Positions 32,795 to 41,036 of a stretch of DNA of 64,000 bases are shown here, one piece after another. The position numbers and the translations under genes are program-made. Source of the stretch: an uncultured Clostridia bacterium. Its GTDB lineage: Bacteria; Bacillota; Clostridia; Christensenellales; Aristaeellaceae. The stretch's first letter is position 1; every line of letters starts with the position of its first letter. The notes beneath the pieces were generated by a model, which searched no databases, was not told the origin of the DNA, and saw only the letters and a program-made list of their open reading frames with translations. Location of the stretch: positions 34,109 to 98,108 of the forward strand of contig CAKUFG010000008.1 of NCBI GenBank assembly GCA_934647235.1, given 5' to 3'.

Positions 32795-35383
32795 ATGAAG
32801 GATAATCAATATACACAGAAAAGCATCACCGCCATCAACGCTGCGCAATCCCTGGCCGGCGAGTATGGCAATCAGGAGCTGTCCCAGGCGCACCTGCTGG
32901 CCGCGCTGACCGACAGCGCCGACAACCTGGTCTATCAGCTGCTGGGCAAAATGCAGCTGGACGCCGCCGCCGTGCACAGCGCCGCTGTGGCTGCGGTGGA
33001 AAAGCTGCCCCGCGTAAGCGGCTCCGCCCGTGAGCAGGGCAAGGTGTATGTGACCGCCGAGATGGATAAGGCGCTGCGCGAGGCCGCCGCCCAGGCGGAG
33101 CGCATGCACGATGAGTACATCTCCGTGGAGCACCTGATGATGGGCCTGCTCTCCGCGCCTGACCGCACGATGAAGGAGATCATGCAGCGCTTTAACCTGA
33201 CGCAGGACGGTTTCCTCAAGGCGCTGTCCGCCGTGCGCGGCGCTGCGCGCGTCACCAGCGATTCCCCCGAGGATACCTACGACGCGCTCAAGAAATACGG
33301 CAGCGATCTGACCCAGCTGGCGCGCGAGCATAAGCTGGATCCCGTCATTGGCCGTGACCGTGAAATCCGCGATGTGATCCGCATCCTGAGCCGCAAGAGC
33401 AAGAACAACCCCGTGCTGATCGGCGAGCCCGGCGTGGGTAAAACCGCCATTGCCGAGGGCCTGGCGCAGCGGATTGTACGCGGCGACGTGCCCGAATCCC
33501 TGCGCGACCGCACCATCTTTTCGCTGGATATGGGCGCGCTGATTGCCGGCGCTAAGTTCCGCGGCGAGTTTGAAGAGCGCCTCAAGGCCGTGCTGGCAGA
33601 AATCAAAAAGAGCGAAGGCAAGATCCTGCTGTTCATCGATGAGCTGCACCTGATTGTGGGCGCGGGCAAAACCGAGGGCAGCATGGACGCGGGCAACCTG
33701 CTCAAGCCCATGCTGGCGCGCGGCGAGCTGCACTGCATCGGCGCCACCACGCTGGATGAATACCGCAAATATGTGGAAAAGGACGCGGCCCTGGAGCGCC
33801 GCTTCCAGCCTGTTCAGGTGGATGAGCCCACGGTGGAGGATACCATTTCCATCCTGCGCGGCCTGAAGGAGCGCTATGAAGTCTTCCACGGCGTTAAGAT
33901 TCAGGACGCCGCGCTCATTGCCGCCGCTACGCTGTCCAACCGCTATATCAGCGATCGTTTCCTGCCCGACAAGGCCATCGACCTGGTGGACGAAGCCTGC
34001 GCCATGATCCGCACCGAAATGGACTCCATGCCGCAGGAAATGGATGAAATCCGCCGTCAGATCATGCAGCATGAAATCGAAGAGGCCGCCCTGAAGAAGG
34101 AAACCGACGAGCTGAGCAAGACGCGCCTGGCGGAGATTCAGAAAGAGCTGGCCGATATGCGCGCCCGCTACGACGAGATGAAATCCAAGTGGACCAACGA
34201 AAAGGAGTCCATTGGCCGCGTGCAGAAGCTCCGCGAGGAGATTGAGCGCATGAACGGCGAGATCGAGCATGCCGAGCGCAGCTATGATCTGAACCGCGCG
34301 GCACAGCTGAAATACGGCGAGCTGCCCAAGCTGCAAAAGGAACTCAAGGAGATGGAAGCCAAGGAGCCTGAAACCCGCACGCTGCTGCGCGACAAGGTGA
34401 CGGAAGAGGAAATCGCCCGCATCGTATCGCGCTGGACGGGCATTCCCGTCAGCAAGCTGATGGAGGGCGAGCGCGAAAAGCTGCTTCGCCTGCCCGATGT
34501 GCTGCATCAGCGCGTGATCGGTCAGGATGAGGCCGTGCAGGCCGTCAGCGAAGCCATCCTGCGCTCCCGCGCGGGCATCGCGGATGAAAACCGCCCCATC
34601 GGCAGCTTCCTGTTCCTGGGCCCCACGGGCGTGGGCAAAACCGAGCTGGCCAAGGCGCTGGCCGAAGCGCTGTTTGATGATGAGCGGAGCCTGATCCGTA
34701 TCGACATGACGGAGTACATGGAGAAATTCAGCGTATCCCGCCTGATCGGCGCACCTCCGGGATATGTGGGCTATGATGAAGGCGGTCAGCTGACCGAGGC
34801 TGTGCGCCGTAAGCCTTATTCCGTTGTGCTGTTTGATGAAATGGAAAAGGCGCATCCTGATGTATTCAACATCCTGCTGCAGATTCTGGACGACGGCCGC
34901 GTGACCGACAGCCAGGGCCGGACGGTGGACTTCAAAAACACCATCCTGATCATGACCAGCAACCTGGGCAGCAGCGAAATTCTGGATGGCATCAGCGAAA
35001 ACGGCGCCCTCAGCGAGGAAGCCCGCAAGAACGTGCAGGCCATCCTGCGCCGCACCTTCAAGCCCGAATTCCTCAACCGTATCGACGACACCGTGATCTT
35101 CACACCCCTCAGCCGCGATCAGGTGCGCAGCATTGTCAATCTGCTGCTTAACCATCTGCGTCAGCGTCTGGCAGAGCGTCAGGTAAAGCTGACTGTGACC
35201 GACGCGGCCATCGATCTGCTGATGGCGCAGGGCTACGATCCCATCTACGGCGCGCGCCCGATGAAGCGCCTGATCCAGAGCAAGCTGGAAACCCTGTGCG
35301 CCCGCGCCATTGTGGCCGGACAGGTGCACGACGGCCAGCTGACCGTGGACGCCGAAAACGGCGAGTTTGTGATGAAGGAATAA
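32795..35383 (+). CDS. clpB: ATP-dependent disaggregase ClpB
   Basis: This 862-aa Hsp100 chaperone works with DnaK to resolubilise aggregated proteins. The N-terminal Clp repeats (1-145) are followed by AAA1 with Walker A GEPGVGKT at about 210-217 and its Walker B ILLFIDELH, the ClpB middle coiled coil (about 405-530, rich in EEAALKKETDELSK-type heptads), and AAA2 with GPTGVGKT at about 609-616. The long middle domain separates it from ClpC and ClpA, and no IGF/LGF ClpP loop is seen. GAAAGGATG precedes ATG 32795. It is transcribed alone under a CtsR-type operator, ending in a strong terminator. Confidence 0.96.
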   Translation: MKDNQYTQKSITAINAAQSLAGEYGNQELSQAHLLAALTDSADNLVYQLLGKMQLDAAAVHSAAVAAVEKLPRVSGSAREQGKVYVTAEMDKALREAAAQAERMHDEYISVEHLMMGLLSAPDRTMKEIMQRFNLTQDGFLKALSAVRGAARVTSDSPEDTYDALKKYGSDLTQLAREHKLDPVIGRDREIRDVIRILSRKSKNNPVLIGEPGVGKTAIAEGLAQRIVRGDVPESLRDRTIFSLDMGALIAGAKFRGEFEERLKAVLAEIKKSEGKILLFIDELHLIVGAGKTEGSMDAGNLLKPMLARGELHCIGATTLDEYRKYVEKDAALERRFQPVQVDEPTVEDTISILRGLKERYEVFHGVKIQDAALIAAATLSNRYISDRFLPDKAIDLVDEACAMIRTEMDSMPQEMDEIRRQIMQHEIEEAALKKETDELSKTRLAEIQKELADMRARYDEMKSKWTNEKESIGRVQKLREEIERMNGEIEHAERSYDLNRAAQLKYGELPKLQKELKEMEAKEPETRTLLRDKVTEEEIARIVSRWTGIPVSKLMEGEREKLLRLPDVLHQRVIGQDEAVQAVSEAILRSRAGIADENRPIGSFLFLGPTGVGKTELAKALAEALFDDERSLIRIDMTEYMEKFSVSRLIGAPPGYVGYDEGGQLTEAVRRKPYSVVLFDEMEKAHPDVFNILLQILDDGRVTDSQGRTVDFKNTILIMTSNLGSSEILDGISENGALSEEARKNVQAILRRTFKPEFLNRIDDTVIFTPLSRDQVRSIVNLLLNHLRQRLAERQVKLTVTDAAIDLLMAQGYDPIYGARPMKRLIQSKLETLCARAIVAGQVHDGQLTVDAENGEFVMKE

Positions 35384-35398
35384 CTTTAGGGCAAACAA

Positions 35399-35433
35399 CA
35401 CCCCCGTTCGTTGAAAGACGAATGGGGGTTTTT
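35399..35433 (+). terminator. Terminator after clpB
   Basis: Arms CCCCCGTTCG and CGAATGGGGG (one G-T pair) are followed by TTTTT, 16 bases after the clpB stop. Confidence 0.9.
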
Positions 35434-35504
35434 GGCTTATCATTCTTTTATATCGCAGTAGAAATAATCTACCTCATTTGCTTGACTTTCTGGTACTTTG
35501 GGTT

Positions 35505-35860
35505 GTCTGCATTTTCCAGAATGCGCAAAGTATTGCATTCCCCCTCATCTGTCTCGCTATACGCTCGATACCTTCTCCCTTCTGGGAGAAGGCGCTTTTA
35601 TAGTTCATGCGGCTGCCGATAACCGTTGTAATTCAACAGGCGACATACTGCGCTAAAGGCTTCTCCTCGGGGAGAAGCTCCGCCGCAGGCGGTGATGAGG
35701 GGGCCTGCTGCGCGGAAATGCAAGCAATATTAATCCGTTACATTCCCCCTCATCCGTCTCGCTATTCGCTCGACCTTCTCATCAAGGAGAAGGCTTTTGG
35801 TTGGCTTCACTTTTCAGCATGTGCAAACCGCAGCGAAGTGGATAAAGGGGAACGCTGCAA
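35505..35860. repeat. Cluster of degraded family A, B and D hairpin repeats
   Basis: This gene-free stretch holds pieces of the intergenic families: module D (TTTTCCAGAATGCGCAAA near 35515), family B at about 35545-35600 and again 35742-35797 (CCCCCTCATCCGTCTCGCTA then an AAGGAGAAGG half hairpin), a partial family A at 35651-35706 (CTTCTCCTCGGGGAGAAG with CCGCC-GCAG-GGCGG), and an inverted module D near 35808-35850. No gene is seen between 35384 and 35938. Confidence 0.7.
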
Positions 35861-35863
35861 CGC

Positions 35864-35905
35864 TCCGGCACGCAAAAGCCCCGCCCTCCATCCGGAGAGC
35901 GGAGC
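35864..35905. repeat. Left direct repeat / terminator hairpin of the AT-rich cassette
   Basis: These 42 bases match 37398-37439 with two differences. They contain the hairpin GCCCCGCCCTCC / GGAGAGCGGAGC (imperfect), which read on the minus strand is followed by TTTTGCG and so can terminate the zinc-ribbon gene transcript. Weaker similarity extends about 15 bases further left. Confidence 0.8.
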
Positions 35906-35938
35906 AAAATGCATATGAAGCAGAATAGAAAATAGCGT

Positions 35939-36445
35939 TTACCAGGTATATCCGCAGGTTGAACATTGATAAGACTTTCCGACCTTGCTGCTTGCCATAC
36001 CCCAAAGCCCAAAACCGATACCCCTCGACAATCTACTGATGCGTTTTACTTCATATGAGCCGCAAGTGGGGCAGCGAGGGAGAGAATTAAGAGTTTCATT
36101 CAGTTTGGTATCGATGTAAGAAAGTACATATTGCAGCTTCTCCGGGGTATCATAGTAAGAACGCGACAAGCTTTCCATGCATGTACTAACAGCGTTGGAG
36201 ATGATAGCGTATTCTACTTGGTTTTGGGGAGAATGAAGGTAAAGGTCGTTTGCAAGCGTGTCGATATAGTACTTCGCCTGTTGGTTGGAGCTTGCGCAAA
36301 CAAAGTTCGTGTTATAGGCATCCCAATTCCTCGTTATGATTGAAATCTGCCGCGTCTTTGGGTCAAGGCGGTATCCGCAGTTCGGGCAAGCATTAGCTGA
36401 ATCAGAGAAGTCTTTCCCGCATTCTGGACACTTAATCAAAGCCAT
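35939..36445 (-). CDS. Double zinc-ribbon protein, 168 aa
   Basis: An N-terminal zinc ribbon (CPECGKDFSDSANACPNCG, residues 6-24) and a C-terminal one (CPTCGS ... CSTCGYTW) flank a helical middle with TLANDLYLHSPQNQVEYAI and YVLSYIDTKLNETLNSL. The C-terminal ribbon with GIGFGLWGMAS is common in small Firmicute proteins of unknown role. Codon use and base composition are clearly more AT-rich than in neighbouring genes, suggesting transfer. ATG 36445 has AAAGGGG upstream. A terminator hairpin follows 33 bases after the stop. Confidence 0.85.
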   Translation of the reverse strand: MALIKCPECGKDFSDSANACPNCGYRLDPKTRQISIITRNWDAYNTNFVCASSNQQAKYYIDTLANDLYLHSPQNQVEYAIISNAVSTCMESLSRSYYDTPEKLQYVLSYIDTKLNETLNSLPRCPTCGSYEVKRISRLSRGIGFGLWGMASSKVGKSYQCSTCGYTW

Positions 36446-36493
36446 AGCTATTCCCCTTTATTTTGATTTTTGCTGCGAATCTCTGTGTTTCTT

Positions 36494-36936
36494 CTATTCA
36501 TTCTCTAATTGTTCAGGCATTTTCGCCATATTTGCTTTGTTAATTATAATTTTTGAAATTCTTTCAGTCGCATGTTCCTGTGTCTTAAAATAGCCTGGAA
36601 TATTGAGCATAACACTCTTTTGGGTTTCTAAACACTCACCAATAGCATAAGCGAATTGCGAGAAGAATAGCAGCAAAAAACCACCAGTATATGTGATCGC
36701 TTTCATCGCCATTATGCCGCTAATATAGCCTGCTTTCAAAGATGCTTCCATCTGATAGTTATAAGCATCGCCTCCCACATACTTTGCACCAATATTTTCA
36801 CTCCATTGGCTATCGTAGCGTAATCTTCAATGTTGATTTCTTTTTGGGGCACTGGATAAAAAGTGCCAAAGAGAATTAGGGCTAATGCTATGATAACTCC
36901 GCAATTTTTAAGAGTTTTTATTTTAACAGGTTTCAT
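36494..36936 (-). pseudogene. Frameshifted small membrane protein (AT-rich cassette)
   Basis: Two overlapping frames read as one protein with a shift near 36806-36825. The first, from ATG 36936 (AAAGGAGA upstream), gives a basic N-terminus and a membrane segment (NCGVIIALALILFGTFYPVP) then EINIEDYATIANG. The second continues sensibly as YDSQWSENIGAKYVGGDAYN and SLKAGYISGIMAMKAITYTGG, a motif typical of small Firmicute membrane proteins, then a second membrane segment and a charged tail to 36494. Either a real inactivating indel or an assembly/sequencing error would explain it. Confidence 0.65.
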
Positions 36937-37171
36937 TCACTCGTCTCCTTTGGTGTAATGTTTGTTGGGCAACTATTGTGCGGCAACCCGCTGATCAATG
37001 TTTAGTAATTTAGCTACTTTTTGTGTCAACCGCAGTTTGCCTGCTCATTTCAAGTTCCTCCTTTTCGTTGATGTGCTCTATTAATTACAAAATATCACAA
37101 TTTGAGATAAAAGTCAATATCTCAAATTGCGATTTGTATAATAATATCAACTGCTTAAAGGGGGGACTGTG
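36937..37171. other. AT-rich divergent intergenic region with possible HTH relic
   Basis: Besides the operator (below), the minus strand has AAGGAGG and an ATG at 37048 that opens only a 12-codon frame. A neighbouring frame reads LTQKVAKLLNIDQRVAAQ before a TAG near 36979, which resembles part of an XRE helix-turn-helix. It may be the relic of a second regulator. No intact gene is seen. Confidence 0.35.
37098..37142 (+). promoter_or_regulatory. Perfect inverted-repeat operator and -10 box of the XRE gene
   Basis: CAATTTGAGAT (37098-37108) and ATCTCAAATTG (37119-37129) form a perfect 11-base inverted repeat with a 10-base spacer, i.e. one DNA turn between half-site centres plus. TATAAT follows at 37137-37142. 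It is placed as an autorepressor site for the XRE protein and could also control the divergent minus-strand gene. Confidence 0.7.
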
Positions 37172-37393
37172 ATGCGGCTGCGTGACTTACGGGAAGATCG
37201 GGATTTATCCCAGCACGCGGTCGCAGAGCTGCTGCACATCCGGCAAAATACCTATTCACAATATGAAACAGGCCATCGGCAAATCCCCATAGCACTGCTA
37301 ATTGAGCTGTCTGCATTTTATGGAACTTCTGTAGATTATCTGCTGGGCTTAACGAACGAAACAAAGCCATATCCTCGCAGTAGCGAACGTTGA
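37172..37393 (+). CDS. XRE-family transcriptional regulator, 73 aa
   Basis: This small protein is essentially one Cro/CI-type helix-turn-helix: LRDLREDRDLSQHAVAELL, then IRQNTYSQYETGHRQIPI and LIELSAFYGTSVDYLLGL, the classic five-helix HTH_3. The ATG 37172 follows an AGGGGGG run; a GTG at 37169 is possible. It lies next to a perfect palindromic operator, implying autoregulation. It belongs to the AT-rich cassette and ends just before the right direct repeat. Confidence 0.9.
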   Translation: MRLRDLREDRDLSQHAVAELLHIRQNTYSQYETGHRQIPIALLIELSAFYGTSVDYLLGLTNETKPYPRSSER

Positions 37394-37397
37394 AGAT

Positions 37398-37439
37398 TCC
37401 GGCACGCAAAAGCTCCGCCCTCCATCTGGAGAGCGGAGC
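37398..37439. repeat. Right direct repeat / terminator hairpin of the AT-rich cassette
   Basis: This matches 35864-35905 at 40 of 42 positions. It forms the hairpin GCTCCGCCCTCC / GGAGAGCGGAGC. On the minus strand TTTTGCG follows, so it can terminate the DUF4179 transcript (stop at 37454); on the plus strand it can end the XRE transcript (CCTTTG). Confidence 0.8.
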
Positions 37440-37453
37440 CTTTGTATGTTTAG

Positions 37454-38578
37454 TTACTTTGCGTCCACGTTGGGCACGTCGATTTCAGTGCCGTCAATCG
37501 TCAGCTTGAACACCTCGGGATAGCTGTCGCTGGTGCTCAGCACATATTCATAGTTTAGCACCGCGCGCTCGCCCTCGGGCAGATGGTAGGCCATATAGCC
37601 AGTACCGTCGTCATTGATAACAAAGTCCTGATTAGGCGCGTTGATAACGCCGCGACTGCTGTCACAGACTTTCAAGCCGAGGTTCGTATCACTGAAGTTG
37701 CCGACGCGCTCATCGATTTCTGCATCGGTCGTGCCGGCGGGCAGGGTGATGGTAGCCTGGACGTATACGCGGATGGGGGTGATCATGAAGTTGGTCACTT
37801 CAATCTCGGTGCCATCGTCCAGCACGGTCTTTTCAGGCAGCGCGATGTGGCGCACGCCGGCCAGATCGGTGTTCTTGACGGTGAAGTGCAGATCGGCGGG
37901 CGTTTCATCCTTGCCGCCCATGCCGATGATGGGCAGCCACACCTCAAAGGTATCGCCCAGGGTGATATCGGCCTTTTCGGAGGCGATGCGCTCCACCAGG
38001 TCGCTTTCCAGCGCCACCAGCACCTCGCCGGGCTCGCTGCCCGCGCGGGAGGCCATGTAGCCGGTCAGGCACAGGCTGACGCCGTTGACATACAGATAGT
38101 CGCAGCCCCAATCGGCCGTGATGCCATCCTGCCGCGCGCCGGGCAGATCGTAATTGCCATCCCAGATATCCTCATCGGTGAACACGCGATCCACCGTGCG
38201 GTCGCGCACGCTATAAAGGATGCGCAGCACGCGGCCGTCCCAGGCCGCCTCGCGGACGGCCACGTCGGTGTGCTCAAAGCTGTGGCTGGCTACATCGTGC
38301 GCCGTGAGGGTATATGCCTCGGGCTGCACGGTTGGGCTGGGGGAGCCGATGTCCTCAAAGAAGTTGAACAGATTCAGGCCGCTGCCCACTGCCAGCGCCG
38401 TGCCGGCCAGGCAGATGACCAGCGCCAGGGTAATTGCCAATACGCGAAGCGGACGTTTTACCTGCATAGTATCCTCCTGCACAATGTTTTCCAGCGTGCT
38501 GCGCACGGCGTGGTCAAACGCCGCGTCCATGGGCGGGAACGCCCGTTCCAGCCGCTGACGGTTGTTTTCATTTTGCAT
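37454..38578 (-). CDS. DUF4179-type membrane protein, likely anti-sigma factor
   Basis: This 374-aa protein has a cytoplasmic N-terminus (about 1-42, with FDHAVRSTLENIVQE), one membrane segment (about 45-65) and a large beta-rich extracytoplasmic part with repeated strand pairs (FEVWLPIIGMGG, LHFTVKNTDLAGV, IRVYVQATITLPAG, FKLTIDGTEIDVP). This plan is that of DUF4179 proteins encoded behind ECF sigma genes, in which the short N-terminal region holds the sigma factor. It starts four bases after the sigma stop, so the two are coupled. The signal sensed is unknown. Confidence 0.85.
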   Translation of the reverse strand: MQNENNRQRLERAFPPMDAAFDHAVRSTLENIVQEDTMQVKRPLRVLAITLALVICLAGTALAVGSGLNLFNFFEDIGSPSPTVQPEAYTLTAHDVASHSFEHTDVAVREAAWDGRVLRILYSVRDRTVDRVFTDEDIWDGNYDLPGARQDGITADWGCDYLYVNGVSLCLTGYMASRAGSEPGEVLVALESDLVERIASEKADITLGDTFEVWLPIIGMGGKDETPADLHFTVKNTDLAGVRHIALPEKTVLDDGTEIEVTNFMITPIRVYVQATITLPAGTTDAEIDERVGNFSDTNLGLKVCDSSRGVINAPNQDFVINDDGTGYMAYHLPEGERAVLNYEYVLSTSDSYPEVFKLTIDGTEIDVPNVDAK

Positions 38579-38581
38579 GGC

Positions 38582-39046
38582 TCATGCCTCCTCCGACAGG
38601 TAATCGCGCAGCAATGCTTTGGCGCGGCTTAAACGGCTTTTGATGGTGCCCTCGGGCACGCGCAGCATCCTTGCGCACTCGCGCATGGTGCAGCCGTCCA
38701 GATAAACGAGCACAACCGCGTACCGCATGCCCTCGGGCAGCGCGCGCAGCGCCTCGTAAAGCGGCAGGTTATCCGGCCTTTCCTCGGCGGGCAAGGTATC
38801 GCTCAGCTCCGTGGTGGGCAGCTTGCCGCGACGCTTGCCATCAGCGATGGTATTGAGCAGAATCCGCACCATCCAGGCCTTGAAATGATCCTGGGATCGC
38901 AGCGAACCGCGCTTTTTCCATGCGCGAAGCAGCGATTCCTGCACCGCGTCCGCACATTCCTGCCGGTTGCCCAGCGCCGTGTACGCCACGTGATACAGCA
39001 GCCGCTCAATCCTGAGCACCTCGCTTTGGAAGGTTACAGCGTCCAT
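38582..39046 (-). CDS. ECF-type RNA polymerase sigma factor
   Basis: This 154-aa protein shows region 2 (YHVAYTALGNRQECADAVQE, then FKAWMVRILLNTIADGKR) and region 4 (LPEGMRYAVVLVYLDGC, TMRECARMLRVPEGTIKSRL). Two tandem ATGs occur; 39046 is chosen because GGAGG is then 5 bases away. The DUF4179 protein follows at once. An ECF-style promoter (GGAAC...CGTC) sits upstream, consistent with autoregulation. Confidence 0.92.
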   Translation of the reverse strand: MDAVTFQSEVLRIERLLYHVAYTALGNRQECADAVQESLLRAWKKRGSLRSQDHFKAWMVRILLNTIADGKRRGKLPTTELSDTLPAEERPDNLPLYEALRALPEGMRYAVVLVYLDGCTMRECARMLRVPEGTIKSRLSRAKALLRDYLSEEA

Positions 39047-39092
39047 CATTGCCTCCGTGATTTCCTGTGTTTATCAGACCGGTCGCTTATAT

Positions 39093-39119
39093 GACGCGGC
39101 AGAGGAGGAGAATTGTTCC
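39093..39119 (-). promoter_or_regulatory. ECF-style promoter before the sigma/DUF4179 pair
   Basis: On the minus strand GGAAC (39119-39115) and CGTC (39096-39093) are 18 bases apart, one or two bases longer than the usual 16-17 of GGAAC/CGTC promoters. The position, 47 bases before the ATG, suits positive autoregulation. Confidence 0.5.
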
Positions 39120-39138
39120 ATGAAAATAAAAAGTTTTG

Positions 39139-39927
39139 TCAGGCTTTTCGCATGGCTGCTCCGGCGTACAGCGCGCGCTGCGTAAATCTGCCTGCGATGC
39201 CGTCCACGGCAAGACCATTCTCCTGCTGGAACGCGCACACGGCCATTTCGGTCTTCACGCCGAAGATGCCATCAGCAGTGCCGCAGTCGTAGCCCAGGGC
39301 ATTCAGGGCGGCTTGCAGCTTGGCCACATCCGCGCCCTTACTCCCGCGCCTGAGATTGAACACAACGCCCTCCGTGGGCTTGCTGGCATCTGGCTTTCCC
39401 GCCGCTGCAATTTCCTCCGCCGTATACAGCCCAGCAGGGATCGCATAGTGCGTCCACGCCTTATCACTGGTGTCCCCCCACTGTACGCCGTTGGAGCAGT
39501 GGATCACTTTTCCGCCGCCGATGTGCAGGCCGGTGTGCTGCATCCTGCCGTTGCGGCGCTGGAACACGCAGCAGACCACATCGGGCATGTCGCTGATATC
39601 GCCGCGCTGCGCCCAGTTGGCCGCCGTGTTGTACTGTGCCGTCGCGCCGCTGCCCTTGATTTTGATGCCCGCCTGCAGCAGACACCAGTAGGTAAAGCCC
39701 CGGCAGTCAAAGGCCAGTTTGCCTTGCCACTTGCAGCCATCGCACGAGGGCTGTTTGCCGCTCAAAACGGGGCAAGCCTTAAAGATCGCGTCCTTGTGGC
39801 TGGGGTTATAGCCCGCGTACTGACGGCGGACGGAGGGCGTACACTGCCGCCCCCACATGCCGAATACGTAAGGATTGCCGAGCTGAGACTTGGCGGATTC
39901 AACGACTTTCAACGCCTTTTCGTTCAT
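39139..39927 (-). CDS. Phage-type endolysin: NlpC/P60-like amidase with C-terminal peptidoglycan-binding domain
   Basis: This 262-aa protein has no signal peptide. The catalytic part (about 1-170) starts ALKVVESAKSQLGNPYVFGMWG, carries the active-site cysteine in AFDCRGFTYWCL, and the histidine in HTGLHIGGGKVIHC. The C-terminal part (about 192-262) is a PG_binding_1 domain: LRRGSKGADVAKLQAALNALGY, GIFGVKTEMAVCAFQQENGL, VDGIAG. A cysteine-rich insert (ACPVLSGKQPSCDGCKW) may bind metal. ATG 39927 follows GAGGAGG. It is the last gene of a phage-like operon. Confidence 0.87.
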   Translation of the reverse strand: MNEKALKVVESAKSQLGNPYVFGMWGRQCTPSVRRQYAGYNPSHKDAIFKACPVLSGKQPSCDGCKWQGKLAFDCRGFTYWCLLQAGIKIKGSGATAQYNTAANWAQRGDISDMPDVVCCVFQRRNGRMQHTGLHIGGGKVIHCSNGVQWGDTSDKAWTHYAIPAGLYTAEEIAAAGKPDASKPTEGVVFNLRRGSKGADVAKLQAALNALGYDCGTADGIFGVKTEMAVCAFQQENGLAVDGIAGRFTQRALYAGAAMRKA

Positions 39928-39938
39928 GCTGTTCCTCC

Positions 39939-41021
39939 TCACGCCTGATAGGTAAACGTTACGCTATTGCTGGGTTCGCTCAGGCCCGCGTAGCTGTTAT
40001 AGGCGCGGACGGTGTATGCGCCGCTGTCAGCGTCCGAAGTCGCAGTAAACGCGATGTTTGCCTGAGCGCCCTCATATCCGGAATCATTGTCTCGGTCGAT
40101 GAGCGCGCCATCGCGGTAAAGCAGGTAGACAATGCCCTCGCCGCCGCTGATGGCGGAGCGGTTCCAGGAGAGGGTCAGGCTGTCGCCGCTGGCGCTCTCC
40201 GCGCCGTTTACGGTCAGTCCTGTGGGCGCGGTCAGCGTGACGGTCGGCTCATCAAAGCGCAGCATGAGGGTCAGCCAGCGCGTATTGGCGTGAAGCGCAT
40301 AGCCGGTGCCATGGAAGCGCCCGATGATGCAGCGCTGATCAGCCCATCTGGCCTGATACCAGGCGCTGTCGCTGTCCGTGGCTTCCATGTCCGCCCGCGT
40401 GACCCACCATTTCGTTTCCTGGCCGGTGCGGGCAAAGGAGAACATCACGATCTTGGTATTCAGTGGGTTCCAGTGCCGCATATCCAGTACGCCCGTGAAG
40501 GCCACATAGCCATCCGGCGCAACGGGATAGGCTTCGTTTGGGTCGCTCACCAGCAGGCTCAGCGTCAGGTGCGGCGTCCAGCCCAGGGTTTCATGCAGCA
40601 TCACCTTTTCGCCGGAGGCGGTGGCCGTGCCGGTGTAATCGCTGGTGACGATTTTGTAATTGGCTACCTTCAGATCGGCCGCGAAGGGGGAAAACGCCCC
40701 GGCCAGGCCCAGGATGCTTGCGCCCTCGCGGATGTTTCCGGCCTTGAAATTCTCATCCAGCGCGGCCAGCACGTCCTTGGTCAGGGCCTCGACGGTCACG
40801 CTGGACAGCGCCTTGCCAGCGTCCGGGGCGACGACCTGCTGCGTCAGCGCGGGGGATACGGTTTTGGCCTGCTCGGGCTTCTGCGTAAGGATGGAGGCAA
40901 TCAGCGCGGCCAGCCCGTCGATCCTGGTGCCTGCGGGGATCTCCACGCCCTTGGCGCTGATCGCGGCGCTGATATTCATCTTCGCTTCCGTAATGCGCGT
41001 GATTTCAGTTTGAATGCTCAT
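39939..41021 (-). CDS. Phage-like tail/fibre protein with fibronectin-type C-terminus
   Basis: This 360-aa protein begins MSIQTEITRITEAKMNISAA with KGVEIPAGTRIDGLAALIASI, an N-terminus often seen on tail-fibre or minor structural proteins of Clostridial prophages. The middle is beta-rich. Residues about 265-360 look like a fibronectin type III-like domain (PTGLTVNGAESASGDSLTLSW, YTVRAYNSYAGLSEPSNSVT). It lies 11 bases before the lysin and 15 bases after the baseplate-like gene. The host target is unknown. Confidence 0.75.
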   Translation of the reverse strand: MSIQTEITRITEAKMNISAAISAKGVEIPAGTRIDGLAALIASILTQKPEQAKTVSPALTQQVVAPDAGKALSSVTVEALTKDVLAALDENFKAGNIREGASILGLAGAFSPFAADLKVANYKIVTSDYTGTATASGEKVMLHETLGWTPHLTLSLLVSDPNEAYPVAPDGYVAFTGVLDMRHWNPLNTKIVMFSFARTGQETKWWVTRADMEATDSDSAWYQARWADQRCIIGRFHGTGYALHANTRWLTLMLRFDEPTVTLTAPTGLTVNGAESASGDSLTLSWNRSAISGGEGIVYLLYRDGALIDRDNDSGYEGAQANIAFTATSDADSGAYTVRAYNSYAGLSEPSNSVTFTYQA

Positions 41022-41036
41022 CAGATCATCCCTCCC

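Noticed and set aside
32744..35443. An 899-codon open frame antisense to clpB
   Set aside because: It is a mirror of the GC-rich third codon positions of clpB. It is rich in His, Gln, Gly and Ala, matches no family, and lacks a ribosome site.
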